DNA from: Cunninghamia lanceolata
Lineage: Eukaryota > Streptophyta > Pinopsida > Cupressales > Cupressaceae
Reading direction: 5' to 3'
Length of the DNA: 64,000 nucleotides
NCBI GenBank assembly: GCA_027924645.1
Contig: BSBN01000850.1
Coordinates: 310,001 to 374,000, forward strand
This document shows positions 23,021 through 35,100 of the stretch, in pieces (the stretch's first letter is position 1; the number at the start of each line of letters is the position of its first letter). The position numbers and the translations under genes are program-made. The notes under the pieces are model-generated. The model was given only the letters and a program-made list of their open reading frames with translations. It was not told the DNA's origin and did not search any database.

Positions 23021-23758
23021 AAGTATTAAATTGGATTGAGTTGGCACAAGGAGACATAGAAGGGGATCTTTCTGCAATTTGCTTGAGACATTGAGAGTTC
23101 TTTACAATGTTTGATCATACACGACCTATCATCAAGGAGCACATCTTTAAAAGAGGTGGGTTTAGGACGTGTTGGCTCTAAAAGAGGAGGATTAGAAGAG
23201 GAGGTCCCATGACAAGAGTTGTGTGAGGTAGTGAAAGAGGGTCATGGGAGAGTAGGAGAAGTGGGTTTGTGAAGGGGAAAGGAGGGAGAAGTTGATTGGG
23301 GATTACATGTAGAGGAGGAGGATTGAAGGATTTTAACCAGATGAGAGGGTTGCATGGGTTGAGGAGAAGAGTTTTCCTTAGTAACATGTTTTGGGTTAAT
23401 AGATGGGGTATGAGTGAAATCACATTGCTTGTGGATAGGACAATCCCTAATCAAGTGGTCATCACATTTACAATAAAAATGCGAATTTGGTTTATTTAGG
23501 TAAGATATGGGTTGATTCATAGTGAAGCCAAGGCCAAAAAGGGTTATAGAGTCAGACAGGGGTTGTGATAAGTCTAATTCAATGCAAGAACGAGGATGAA
23601 CTCTTAAGCTAGGAAATTTGTTGGCATTTTTTTTGCACCAAACCACATGGCCTAATTGGGCCTAAAGGGAGGGACGAAATACCAGGTTTAAGAATGGAAA
23701 CTCCACCACATCGATTATTTAGATTTAGAAGGCCCCTCAAGATGAAGCACAAAGTCCC
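23021..23758 (-). pseudogene. LINE ORF1 relic with gag-like zinc knuckle
   Basis: The open frame 23646-23242 (134 codons) starts MVWCKKNANKFPSLRVHPRS and contains HFYCKCDDHLIRDCP near 23490-23450, aligning with a CX2CX4HX4C knuckle in which the first Cys is His. It is followed by a Pro/Ser-rich tail (SSSTCNPQSTSPSFPLHKPT). Plant L1-type LINE ORF1 proteins have this order, and the position upstream of the endonuclease fits. The start is probably upstream of 23646, where coding style continues. Confidence 0.65.
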
Positions 23759-23845
23759 AAGCCTACATATAACAAACTTGGTTGTGTATTATCCATAAGC
23801 CTGCATATAACAAACTTGGCTGCATATTATCCATAAGTCATACTT
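23759..23845. repeat. 38-bp tandem repeat
   Basis: Two adjacent copies of AAGCCTRCATATAACAAACT plus 18 bp, starting at 23759 and 23797, with a third start (AAGTCAT) at 23835. They differ at a few positions. It lies just upstream of the LINE ORF1 and may be part of its 5' UTR. Confidence 0.7.
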
Positions 23846-24009
23846 ACGCACACCTTATGCATGTTTGACCCCCTTTCTTAGACCCCTAATGGACTCTAAA
23901 CCCCAACCCTTATTTTCCCAGTTTAACTTGGCCCACCTATAGAATTCAAGTTCATTTAGAACACCTCTTAAAAAGAAGAGAATAACATATCTTAAACGAT
24001 ATTCAATAA

Positions 24010-24160
24010 TAACATCTAGGGCTTCATCTGATAATTGGCATTCAATGGTTGTACCTCAGTTGTACTTTGTCTAGCTATAAGATAATGTTATCTGTCAATC
24101 TCAACATGCCTACTAGTTGGGGGATGTTGACTATTGTTCTCTTGTTAGTGCAGTAAGTGA
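24010..24160 (-). pseudogene. possible copia RNase H/C-terminal fragment
   Basis: Minus-strand pieces read TSRHVEIDR and, in a shifted frame, LDKVQLRY. They are in the order of the KHIEI...HFIRDKV...LRY segment that ends copia polyproteins. The match is short, needs a frameshift and has stops, so it is tentative. Confidence 0.35.
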
Positions 24161-24261
24161 AGCACTTATGTTCAACATTTGGACATTTTTTGATTTACAT
24201 GTGGAATAATCATTGAGAATATATAGTAAATAGAGTGTTCGACTATTGGTATATAGAGTGT

Positions 24262-24495
24262 TCAACGAACGGCTCCTATACCCACAAGTACTATAACAAC
24301 AATTGGACCCCGTCCAACTATTGGCTCCTCTCCCCTAGGGCTTGTGAGTGACATGATGACTACAAGGGTGTTATTATCACAATATTTAGATGTTAGCTCT
24401 TCAAAATCCTTGATCTTTGTGTCAAGAAGAGTTGGTGTGGCATTGGAAATAGTGATGGCATGCATTTGAAGTCCAACGAAGAGGCCAAAATTCAA
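24262..24495 (-). CDS. short unrecognised ORF behind a promoter-like block
   Basis: Seventy-seven codons starting MNFGLFVGLQMHAITISNAT, with a middle part LLDTKIKDFEELTSKYCDNN and a hydrophobic C-terminus (PIVVIVLVGIGAV). I recognise no family. It deserves a line because its ATG lies only about 15 bp from the nearest G-box (24510) and the dense G-box/W-box cluster sits directly upstream in its orientation. It could be a first exon, a truncated gene or chance. There is no independent evidence of translation. Confidence 0.25.
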   Translation of the reverse strand: MNFGLFVGLQMHAITISNATPTLLDTKIKDFEELTSKYCDNNTLVVIMSLTSPRGEEPIVGRGPIVVIVLVGIGAVR

Positions 24496-24504
24496 ATCTA
24501 GTAT

Positions 24505-24850
24505 TAGACCACGTGCATGACAAAAGAAAATTATAAATTACATCATAAAAGTAGTAGTTAATATAAGCCAAAAATAAAATGTCAAATCAGCGTGGCATCC
24601 AGGAAGTTTCCTTCCAAGAAAGAATTGACCAATTACTTTGACTGCTTTGAAATCTAAACTTGGTCAGTTCATGAACCAGTCGGCCTTGGTCAATTGACTT
24701 GCCAGTTACGCATCTCCCAAAAAAAAGCATATTTCCTCGACTCTCGCAAGTTGCAGTTTGCACGTGTTGAGCTGACTCAGACCACACGTGCTAACCGCAA
24801 TTGTTGACCGAATTAAATATAACCCCCGGTCAATTATCACGTGGTCAAAT
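24505..24850. promoter_or_regulatory. dense G-box/W-box cluster
   Basis: Four perfect CACGTG hexamers lie at 24510-24515, 24761-24766, 24785-24790 and 24838-24843. Eight TTGAC cores (either strand) start at about 24581, 24625, 24638, 24688, 24694, 24804, 24828 and 24843; the last overlaps the final G-box as CACGTGGTCAA. CACGTG binds bZIP/bHLH factors and TTGAC binds WRKY factors. A TATA-like TTAAATATAA is at 24813-24822 on the plus strand, and a TATATTAAC-like motif is near 24560 on the minus strand. The direction is not settled; the only ORF nearby is on the minus strand. Confidence 0.55.
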
Positions 24851-26010
24851 ACGAGATGATGTGTATTTTAATGATTTTTTTGGCTTCTTCTCACCTTTCT
24901 TGATAACGTTGGTTTACTTACTCCAAGTGGCCCCAAATAAGACACAATTTTGAATTTTTTAAAGAGGTAAACCTTCTATATCATTGAATTTTGTCTAAAG
25001 AGGTGGACCATTATAGCATTGAATCCAACTACCCAAGTGGGGGAACGATAAGGAGACATATATACATATTAAATATTGACTTTAAGTATATGATTGGGAA
25101 GAATAAATTATAGAATGTGTAAGAGTTTGATTTTTCACTCTTTTGTTATTTGATTTCAATGAGGAAGTAAGAAGAAGTTGGTTGAAATAAGTTGAGCCAT
25201 AGGAGAATTGTGGGCGTGGTTTTTGACTTGCATGCAAGTGCATGAATGTTACCACAAGTTCATTCAAATGACTAAGGCACTTATGACCCCCCAAATCTGA
25301 TCATCATAGTCAAATTCAAAATGCCTTGTTATTAAGATTGTGTCAACATTCAACAGGTAATTTTTTAATATCATTTCAAGTGTCAAAATCAAACTTTTTA
25401 TTTATATTATTATCTTATAAGATTTTACCAACATGTTGAAATTCATTTTTAAAATTGAATAATGTTGAAATTGCAATATTAAAAAAAAAAACCACAATGA
25501 CTTTTAAGAAACAAAAATTCTAACTTAAAAGAAGTATTAATATACATATAATTGTAATAATCATTAAAAAAAACCGTAGTCATAGTTTACCATTTCATGT
25601 TAAGAACAAAGAGAAAATTGGCATAAAGGACATGGCTTTTCTCATTTTTAAATTCTGTGAAATGATATTCAATGTGGACTTTTCTTCCCGTATGGAGCCC
25701 CTAAGGGATCCACATTGACCAATATATGATATTGACAAAAAAAAATTGGTTGAATTGATTAAATATAGATAGTGATTCCCAAATTGGCCCAAGATGGCAT
25801 TATTTTAATCTTTTAAAAGTCATTTTCATGTGTGTTAAGAAGTCATTTTTTCGTGCGATAAAAAAACCATGCTTATGGTATATGTATTTGGATATGAAGA
25901 ATAGTCTTACTTTTACTTAATGGAGAATATTTATTTATATTTAAAGGATGCAAAGGTTGCATATAGCTATTAAGTGGAGTGTAATCTTATTTAATATTTT
26001 TTTTCAATTT
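24851..26010. other. anonymous AT-rich DNA
   Basis: Low-complexity A/T runs and short ORFs with no recognisable domain (for example 25082-25294 minus, 25595-25792 minus). I see no repeat boundary or RNA gene here. Confidence 0.4.
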
Positions 26011-26072
26011 AATGATGGATTGCGAAGTATGATCTAAAATGTTGGTGTAAAAAATTACTATATAATTAAGTT
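26011..26072 (+). repeat. hammerhead-like dispersed repeat, degenerate copy
   Basis: Reads AATGATGGATTGCGAAGTAT then GATCTAAAATGTTGGTGTAA, the same order as the better copies near 30061 and 55858 (box 1 TGATG, a hairpin, an A-rich second box, then a short GTT..GTGT hairpin and AAAAAATTACTA). The stem II arms are decayed. Confidence 0.4.
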
Positions 26073-29000
26073 CAAAAATACTCTCATGTTTACTATTATG
26101 GACTATGAAAGTATTATGTTTATTTTATTCTAATAAATTTCTATTCCCCGAGAAAGTTTATCCATGTTTACTCATTTACAAATGTCACATTCTCTACAAA
26201 AATGGTATTAAAATTTGTAGAGAAAGTAAGAAAGCAAAGAAAGAACTAATATATGGGTCTAGGGGAAATGACCTCATAGTTGAGCACATTGTAATAGTTG
26301 TAAAGGTATTTGTCATATTATGATCTATTATTATTGTCACTATTGTTTAAATATAAAAATATTAATAAATTTATAATAAAGTGTCATTCACTACCATCTA
26401 ATTAGTTGTTTTAGTTTGACATATACCATTAATACACAAAAATATGTACAACTACTCATCATCTCAAGTAATAGTGGTCAAAATCTAGCTCCACGTGAGA
26501 CATAAGTCAATCTAATTCATTTTACATAAATATTACATATTAAAATATTATGCCTTGCAAATTAAATACATACTTGATAATTTTAAAAATAAATTAGTGA
26601 ACAACTTCTAATCCTAAACTAAATAGATTTTTTTGATAAATAATATATGTTCTTAACTTGCAATATTTATAAATCGTGATTTCATTTTCATTATTATGAA
26701 CAATAGTGTGAGATTGTTAATAATGGTTCAACTAGGTCTAATTATGTGGGTAGGTTATTTGTGGTCAGTCTTCTGGCTATGGTAGAATCATCTAGGGTAT
26801 TTTGGTCTATTGTGCATGGTGATGGGGTTAGGTGTGTTAATGGAGAGAATAAAAATATGTTGTGACCCATTAAGGCAAGGGCCAATGTCTAATGGATGGA
26901 TTAGGAATATATTTAATTGCTCTTTGGTTTCACACTTGTGCATGGTGAAAGTTGTTTTAGGTCTAATAGGTAGTGAAGATATAGGTTTGTTGCTATCTCG
27001 TGAGACTATTCGGGATCAATTTAAAGATAATCTACATGAAATGGTGCATAGTGAGATATTGTGAGAATGCATTATAGAACTTTTGATTCTAGAAGGGGAT
27101 AAAGATGTGGATGTGATGTAGGCTCTAAATTGACATGGGAAGGAAAAAGAGGAAAAGCAAAAGGGGCCAATGGAGCTAGAAGAAGTAGAGTTTTGGATAC
27201 AAAGGTTATGTTTAGACATGAAGGAAATAAGAATCCCATTAGATGTTATGTAAAAATATATAGAGGTTATGAATACTATTATGTAGCATATATGTATTTG
27301 TGCATAAAGGCCTAGTGGAAATATCTAGTGGCTATACAATGCCATACATGGAACAAGGTCTACTTACTAGGGCAATTAGAAGGGATTATATGTTACATGG
27401 TTTGAAATTTCATGATCTTACTATTGCTAGGGTCGGCTTATGTTAGCAAAGGTGAAGTTGGTTTTGGTTTATGGTCCGGACCTGTTTATAATCATACCCA
27501 TGAAAGGTGAAATCTCAGGGGTATGAGTGGAGGTAGTAGTAAGAAGGTTTGATAAGGTTACCTTTCGATTGATGTTTAAGTATGGTCTAGTTTTTTCACT
27601 TCATGGATATGTAATATATAGTTTTTTGTCTTTTATCCTTCCCCTAGAATAAGGGGATTGCAATTTTTTGTCTTGATGCAATGTAACTATTGTTATAGTT
27701 TTTATAGTTTGGGATGGGGCGTCATATATAGAACCGTAATAGACATATTAAAAAATCATAATTTCTAACAAGTGATTCTTTCTCTTCCAAACTATGTGCA
27801 ATTAATGCCCTTTTTGGAGACCTCAACCACTAGATATTTAAGTACTTGCAAGATAGAAACAGTATGTAAGGCTCTCCATTTGGTGCATATACCACATCTA
27901 ATACAAATTTCAAATATGAAATTTAAACATTAGCACCCAAACTTCAAAATGGACTCCCTCCCAATCCACACCAACCCCTCTCAACCAATAAAATTCAATT
28001 CCATGGATCAAACAAGTTACAAATTTAGGGGGGAATTTTTTTAAAAAAATTGAAACAAATTTTCAATAAACCATTTCCATTCAATGTGATAAATATGCCC
28101 ATATATTTTAGATTGTAGAGAATATTAGACCTGGATAGCTTATTAGATTATTCTACTGCACAACTTATCAAATTTTATCTCATTTGTAATCAAATCAAGT
28201 ATTTTATATTTTCTCTACATTATATCCCATAAGGTATTTTCTTTGCATTATATTAGATAATGTTCACTACATTTATCCCATACTATATTTGCAACAAGGC
28301 ATTAGGTGAGTAGAAAGAGAATGTTTAAGTGCTTGCAAATTGAACCATTATCATTGATCAAAGAGGTATTTGCATCTTAGTCAGCACTATTGAAATAGCT
28401 ACTCAAATAGATATAGGGCAAGTTAAAATCCCAATGAATTTTATCTAACACTCCTATATTGTGTATGCAATGCCAAGTCATCAAAATAAAGTTAACCATT
28501 TTAAATAATTATGCCACATCTTTTGGTCTTTCATTATTTACATAGTCACCATGACATCAAGCAAGTACAATAAACATAACTATATTATTCTTTAATATAT
28601 ATTTTAACTAGGTAAGCATTTACTATATGTCATTGATGTTTACCTCATTACCAACACAGAACGATCATAAATACTCATGCACAATGCTCGCCAACTCAAG
28701 TTTTGTGATTATGCCAAGTTGTTGATCTAAATGTGATAGGGAAGGGCAAGGATAATCCCTCCCACATGAAATAATGTGCATATAATATCTATAGCAAGGC
28801 ATTCCAACTGAGTATAAATATAATAATTGAGTGCTTGCATGTTGAGCCATTACCATTAATCAAAGAGGCATTTGCATCTTAAGTCATTGTGTTGGCTAAT
28901 TGTAAGTTGTAAATTTTTTGACTATATAATTTTATAAATAATATCAATAAATCATTGTGTTGGTTAATTATAAGTTATAAAATTGTCCATATTTGAATCA

Positions 29001-29460
29001 ATGGTTTAAGATTATCCATGTTTATATGAATGGAATCAATACAATGATTAGCCATCAAAATCCTCTTCCCTTGCTCAACTAATACCTTGATATGTGCCCA
29101 CTTGATGTTATTCTTTTTAATTCATAGTCTAGACTTACCTTCCCCACTTATGTTTTCACCAATATGTGACATATGGTTGAAGCTCACATAGTTGTAAGAA
29201 GAACACTTCACACTATTATCCATTTTTGTAGCATTTTCCATTTTATCCATATGTAGTTTTGGCCATATCATTAGGAAAACATTGTTTCTTGCTAAATCTT
29301 ACCATTATAATTACTATGGATTGTATTTTTTGTGATTCTTAACATGACCTATTTCTAGTTTCCTAGCTACTCAAGTATTAATGGATAAAGTAAGAATACC
29401 TCTTTAATCAATGGTATTGATGTATCAAGATCCCATCTAAAGGCTTGCTAATTGTTCACA
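26073..29460. other. anonymous DNA with possible old LINE-like tail
   Basis: Between about 26700 and 27760 the plus strand has a less AT-rich, coding-like texture (ORFs 26810-27064 and 27130-27315) followed by a G/T-rich tail, which might be an old LINE 3' end, but no motif is recognisable. The rest is AT-rich with local duplications such as GAGTGCTTGCATGTTGAGCC (28832) echoing AAGTGCTTGCAAATTGAACC (28328). No gene is supported. Confidence 0.3.
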
Positions 29461-30142
29461 TGAATCGTGGTGCTTCTGGATAAAACTGTGTATTGCTTTT
29501 TTGCCTCAAGGTTTTGGATCACACTCCATGATCCATTATCAGGAAGAAAAGAAGAGATTTTGAATGAAACAATTGTAGATCTAGACTCTTAAAAAGACAA
29601 GGAAGGGTTGGGTGTGGATTACAAGAGGAGGAGACCAAGAATTGAATAAGCCAAATAGAGGAAAAAAAGAAAAAGGAAGAGCAAAAAGAAAAAGAAAAGA
29701 CAAGATAAATTAATAAATAATGATGTCATATAAGATAACTAAAGATGAACAAACAAAAAATTCTAATAAAAATACATCAAACCCAAGTGTGCCCTTTTGT
29801 CTCGCTCATGGGCACACTTGGGTTTGATGTATTTTTATTAGCATTTTTTGTCTGTTCATCTTTAGTTATCTTATATGACATCATTATTTATTAATTTATC
29901 TTTTGTCTTTTCTTTTTCTTTTTTCTCTTCCTTTTTTTTTCCCTCTATTTGGCTTATTCAATTCTTGGTCTCCTCCTCTTGTAATCCACACCCAACCCTT
30001 CCTTGTCTTTTTAAGAGTCTAGATCTGCAATTGTTTCATTCAAAATCTCTTATTTTCTTCCTGATGATGGATCATGGAGTGTGATCTAAAACGTTGAGGC
30101 AAAAAAGTAATACACAGTTTTATCCAGAAGCACCACGATTCA
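29461..30142. repeat. 682-bp near-perfect palindrome (foldback) with a 15-nt loop
   Basis: Left arm 29461-29794 (334 bp) and right arm 29810-30142 (333 bp) are reverse complements with only about a dozen or so differences, separated by the 15-nt loop 29795-29809 (TTTTGTCTCGCTCAT). Both arms begin at TGAATCGTGGTGCTTCTGG and end at ACCCAAGTGTGCCC. Homology stops abruptly at both outer ends. Each arm contains the hammerhead-like motif (minus strand about 29505-29545; plus strand about 30060-30105) and a purine-rich tract (GAAAAAGAAAAAG type). It encodes no credible protein; the ORF at 29875-30084 lies inside it. Transcription would give a long hairpin RNA. It may be inverted end repeats of a Penelope-like element. 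Confidence 0.85.
30060..30106 (+). ncRNA. hammerhead-like motif in the right palindrome arm
   Basis: CTGATGA (30061-30067) is a perfect match to the first conserved box. It is followed by a hairpin with arms GGATCA and TGATCT around TGGAGTG, then AAAAC where GAAAC is expected (G to A), then a CGTTG...GGC segment. The mirror copy in the left arm has CTGATAA as first box. Neither copy keeps every core base, so activity is doubtful. Confidence 0.4.
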
Positions 30143-31619
30143 ATAACATGGACTGTGGAAATATCATGACTACAATTGTTCACATGTTTATCCTCTTTGG
30201 GCCCACCTTCTGTTTCACAATATTTTATTTATTTTCACCAAATCAACTTTGATATATTTTCATGGACCAATAAAACATATCAACAAACCATATATACCCA
30301 CTTTTGGATCCATTTCATTGAGGTATCAGAAAGCCTCAAAATGCTCTCTATCAATTTTTCTTGCTCACCTATTATGGGCCCAACATTACCCACTTTTCTC
30401 AAAAACTTCGACAAATATTTCAAAGATTAAAGGCATGTATGCACAAGAAATCTAATATACTTGAGTGCATAAAGAAAATTGTATTTGCACCATGACATTC
30501 TCTAGCTAAATTCTAATGTTATCTCATAACTAGTTTTAGGCCATGTAAAATATATGTGGTAGACTCTAGCCACCAAAGAATATATATGATTTTCATTGTC
30601 TATTTACTCTAACATTCTAATATAAAAATTCCATCAAGTCAAATGATTGCACGAAATAGTATAATCTTAAACTATTAATTCAAGCAATTCTCAAATAGCA
30701 ATTATTAACTTTTTAGAAAAGTTATTCTTTAGGGTTAGGTGTCAAGGTCTTGGTGGTAACTACTCTACTGAAAGTTTTCCTCTCCATTCAACTAGAAGAT
30801 AACTTGGTGGATTGTACAATAGCCAAGAAACTTGGCAAATAGCCCACATTCCAAGACTAATTTTTAGAAATTTTCTAGAAAAATGACATGAAAATAAACT
30901 ATTCTCATACCAAATCTAAAAATAATAGAGAAAGTTGTTGTATAAGATAATATGAAGCTCACATTGGGATGCAAACAAATAAAATAGATATTTAAATTTT
31001 TCTATCATGACCTAAAACACAAGATCTTAAACCAAGACACTCAAACAAATTTTAAAAATAATTTTAAAACTAAGCACCTATAAAGCAACCGTCTATAGTA
31101 AATAAGTGTGTATCACTTTGGTACAAACCATTTTTTCTTAAAGGAGGGTTAAAAGTGGGATTGCCTATCTCATTTGTATAAATATTAATACTAAATGAAG
31201 CTTATATCAATCCGGTGAATGAAAATATAAACATCAGCTCAAGATTGAAGGATATATGCCAAAGGGTGCAAAGGATGCCTCCAATCCTGAATAGAAGCTT
31301 ATGAGAGACAAATAGCAACATGAACATGTACTATAGACACAAGTCTATTTCAAAAGTTGAATAACCTAAATTCCACATCTTCTTCCTCATAATAACAAAC
31401 ACTACATTCCATGCAAACACACTTACCACCACTATATGCCTTGTGTCAAAAATATCACTACTATATCCATATCCTTCAAAACACAGTTTATATCGTGTTC
31501 ATATAGCAGAATTGAAATTTAGGATGTCCATGAATTGTAATTATTAAAATACATAATACTCATGTATTCTAAATATCGACACTTAAATATTATTGTCATA
31601 ACATCACACTAATTACCTC
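30143..31619. other. anonymous AT-rich DNA
   Basis: No domain, RNA gene or repeat boundary is recognisable. The overlapping plus ORFs at 30176-30455 are short and unlike any family I know. Confidence 0.4.
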
Positions 31620-32335
31620 TCACATTCCCACATTGTTGAATTAATTAAATAAATCATATTTATTTAATCAAGTTAACTAATCTCCACCCATCATCAATTA
31701 ATTAAATACAACAAAGTATTGAGTTAATCAAGATAACCTTCTTCCCCTAGTTAAATTAAATAAAGCAAGTTTATTTATTTAATTAAACCTTGCACATCCC
31801 TCCACCACCTTATTTAAAAATAAATAAAGTCCATCTCCACTAAAATTTAACAAGTCAAACTAATCTCAAATCCTCACCATCCATTTCCCTATCACATCTT
31901 TTAATCCTATCCATTTACATAAGGACAACCCTAGTACTAACCTAAAGGCATCTTTAATCCTAGCCATACACTTACCTCAATCTCACTATCCCTCATTAGC
32001 TTTCTCTACAAGCTAATGAATCCTAACCCTCCATTTTAATCAAATCTCAACCATTCATCTTTCATCAACACATCTATAAATAAACTCTCATCCTCAACCA
32101 AATCATGGAGCCAATATTCACAGGTACATGTTGCTTAAATATTAAGAGCAACCACACATCTTCTCTTAGCAACAACAATCTTGACAACATCCAACGCATC
32201 AAAAGGCTGTTTGTGGGATAGTTTTTATTGTCTTTCATTGTTTACTTTGCATTCTCTTTGCTCAATCAGAGGTGTAACTAGGCTTAAGATAAGAGCTTTG
32301 TTTCATACATTGTTCTATTATTTTGTCTTAAATTT
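31620..32335 (+). repeat. LTR-like segment with promoter
   Basis: An A/T-rich part made of ATTTAATTAAATAAA phrases (31640-31820) is followed by a C-rich CCATTT..ACCCTC tract and a TATA box CTATAAATAA at about 32075-32084. A likely transcript leader follows (ACTCTCATCCTCAACC...). This layout is common for LTRs of plant gypsy elements. No partner LTR was found, so it may be a solo LTR; the ends are approximate. Confidence 0.4.
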
Positions 32336-32551
32336 TTGGTATACACACTAAACTCCACAAACTCATAAAGTAAGGGCTACATGACATGTTTCTCTATTTA
32401 TATAGAATAATATATCTACTTTTACATCGTGTTTTGATATATCTACTTTTTTACAAATGATGTAGTTTTATAGATTGACTTAGAGAATATAGACATTTAT
32501 TCATCTCCTTTAAGAGAGTGTCATGCACAATATTTTCCTTTTGAAAAAATC

Positions 32552-32694
32552 GTGTAATCAATTTTTAGCATAAACATTTTCAATCACACTCCATGATCCA
32601 TTTTTAGGATGACACAAGAAAAAATCAATTGTCATTGTGAATATGAATCATGCAGTATGATTTAATTTACATTGATACTAAAAATTTATTACAT
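32552..32694. repeat. small inverted pair of hammerhead-like repeats
   Basis: The left copy is on the minus strand (about 32552-32614, with CACTCCATGATCCA) and the right copy on the plus strand (about 32632-32694, with AATCATGCAGTATGATTTAA). They are imperfect reverse complements separated by about 17 bp and end in matching ATTTTTAG.../...CTAAAAATTTATTACA tracts. They belong to the same family as the palindrome at 29461-30142 but in a shorter and older arrangement. Confidence 0.5.
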
Positions 32695-32859
32695 TATTTT
32701 CTTGAAAGCAAGTTAAAATGTCCTTCATATATGTTTTTATTTATGATGAATGTGTTGTTTCTATTTAAGATTTACTAATTATACATGGGAGTCTCTTAAA
32801 TTCTAGAATTCATGTCTATTTTGATAACTAAATTAATTTATATCATTTTGCATAGGCAT

Positions 32860-34126
32860 TATGATTCTAAAGAACAAATCAAAGGCTAAGGACCAATTTT
32901 CCAAGGGGAGTTGAATTGAATGTCATTGACTCTAATGAGGATGACACTCTAGTCAACCCACCTAAGAATAACATTGATTCTAATCCAATTATGGATATTA
33001 TTTTCAAATCATCCAACCAACATAAGATGAACACAAAGTCCATAAGAAGGGAATGAACATGAGGAAATGGATGGTTCTATGAGGGATGTAGATGATAATA
33101 TGTTCTCCACTATAACAACTACAAAAAATGGGGGTATCCCTTCCAATGGTACAAACAAGGATGGAAAACCAACTATTTTGTCAAATGAAGAAGAGCTAGA
33201 AATAGTCCAATGGTGCACAAATTTGGCTGAACTTGGTCATGGTCTTGAAGTAATTTAGCAAAAATCACACATGTAGGACACATTTTTAAACAAGGCCAAA
33301 TCCTTTCATAAATGGTGTAATAGGTACAAATCATGGTGGACTAGGTTCCACAAATGTTATGCAAATTTGATAGTAAGGATTGTTGAGTGTCTTGATAGAG
33401 ATAGAACAATGATTTTGCAACCAAACATTATGGAAAATTTATATGATAACTTAGAGAAATTATATACCGCAAATCAGTATGGGGCAAGCAATATATTAAA
33501 TTGTGGTGAAATAGGTGTACAACCAAAATAAATTATGGGATGCAATTTATTATACAAAACCAAGTAGTAAAAGTGTGCCCCACATTCTATCAAAAAGTAG
33601 TGTGGATAACAATATTGTGTTGTATTAATGTAGTGGGGCATAACATACCAAGGTCTTATCTTTTCAAGGCATAAAGATACATGAAAAACTACATAGCTAA
33701 CTATCAACCATGGTCATGCATGGTATCCTAACCACATTCTTAGATGACCAAAGAGATCTTCTTAAATTGGTTACATCATTTTGCAAGATCAGTCATTGGT
33801 GGAGTTTCACTCACAAATAGGCATCTCCTTATTTTTTAGGGCATGGAATGCATTTTTATTTTAGCACAATCCAAGAGGCTAAATATTTGCATAGTGACCT
33901 TCTAATTTTGCCTACATGTACCAACCATAATCTTTAGTTGCTAGATATAAATGTGTTTTTACCATTCAAGACATACTTAAAAAATGTAAGGTTCAAATGG
34001 ATGGGAAAGCATCCCCACATTGAAATAAGGACAAAACTACTAGTTGAAGTTGGTAAAAAATATTTCAAGCTTTCTCTTATATCTAATAATATAAAAGTTG
34101 ATTTTCAAAGGACTATAATGTAGTCA
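32860..34126 (+). pseudogene. pogo/Tigger-like DDE transposase relic
   Basis: The order of motifs is that of the CENP-B/Tigger (DDE_1) family. A helix-turn-helix start LSNEEELEIVQWC (33175-33215) and GHGLEVI (33235) come first, then SWWTRFHKCYANLIVR (about 33330-33380), DNLEKLYTANQYGAS (about 33445-33490), and NCGEIGVQ (about 33500-33525), where the first catalytic Asp of NCDETGVQ is lost. RHLLIF*GHGMH (about 33816-33850) has a stop in place of the second Asp. LLDINVFLPFKTYLK (33935-33980) keeps the final conserved block. At least seven in-frame stops and several frameshifts are present. It is inactive. Upstream DNA from about 32860 has an acidic N-terminal coding flavour. Confidence 0.8.
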
Positions 34127-35100
34127 CTTAATCAAAATACACATGCAAATTACATGAGGCCAAGTGAAACATTCTTTGTTGACTAATAAGATGAGGTGGA
34201 AAGTATTACCAACATATTGAGGTTGGCAAGATATCAAGAGGTTGAAGTGCAACAATGTTTGACACAAATAATAGAGTTACATTAATCAAGAGATAGTGTT
34301 GATATTGAACAATCAAAACTAATGAGAGAGGTGAACAAGAGCACAAGTTTAGCTACACATGTGGGCTAAACACAAGAACCAATTGATTTAGATGATGGCA
34401 TGAGTTTTGCAACATGTGTAAACCTACCAAATTGGTTCAAAGAAGGAGTCACTATTCCTTGGTTCATGAAAATTGATTTAAAAAATGAAGAAGTGTCATT
34501 GTCCATGTCTTCCCCTTCTCCACTTCCAATAAGTGAGGTGGTTCATTATTATGCAAATCCCACATATTAGGAAACTACAAATTTGGATGCTAATTAAATA
34601 CAAAATTAATAGGTGAGATGCATTCAAGATATAAAAATCCATTCAAATTTGGAAACTAATGAAACAATAGACCATTAGGTGAGATGTACTTAAGATACAC
34701 AAAACCATTTAGATGGTCCATTTAAGAACTTTTTGAAGCTAACAATTGAAAGGGTTTACAAGAAGCCCAATCCCCTAGATGATTATACAATTAGACTAGG
34801 TAGACAATCTAAAATCCCTACAATAGATGAATATATAATCATGCATGAGCAACAAAGAGAAAGGACAAAAGAGTAGACAAAGGAAAGAAAAGTTCAATGA
34901 ATTGTAGAATAGGAAAGGATGGAACAATAAAAGCTTGAAAGAGAATTAAAGAGACAAATGAGGGAGGAGGAAAAGATCCAACGACAAAGGGATAAGGTGT
35001 TAAAAAGTGTAATAAAGGATTGAAAAAAAATAGAGGCAAATAGTAAAGGATATGAATCAAACACAAGATGCAAGTAGAAAGAAGCATTTGAGTAATTTCT
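34127..35100 (+). pseudogene. downstream part of the Tigger-like relic or host-like charged tail
   Basis: The plus strand keeps a coding-like texture with stops: a serine-rich part (SMSSPSPLPISEVVHYYAN, about 34505-34560), then a long charged, coiled-coil-like run (ELKRQMREEEKIQRQRDK, about 34940-35000). It follows the transposase domain directly and is probably its C-terminal tail. The minus ORFs at 34839-35103 are antisense shadows. Confidence 0.4.

Noticed and set aside
24262..24495. Resemblance of the ORF to a nitrilase N-terminus
   Set aside because: A few shared residues around LVV and PRG only; no catalytic Glu or Cys motif is present.
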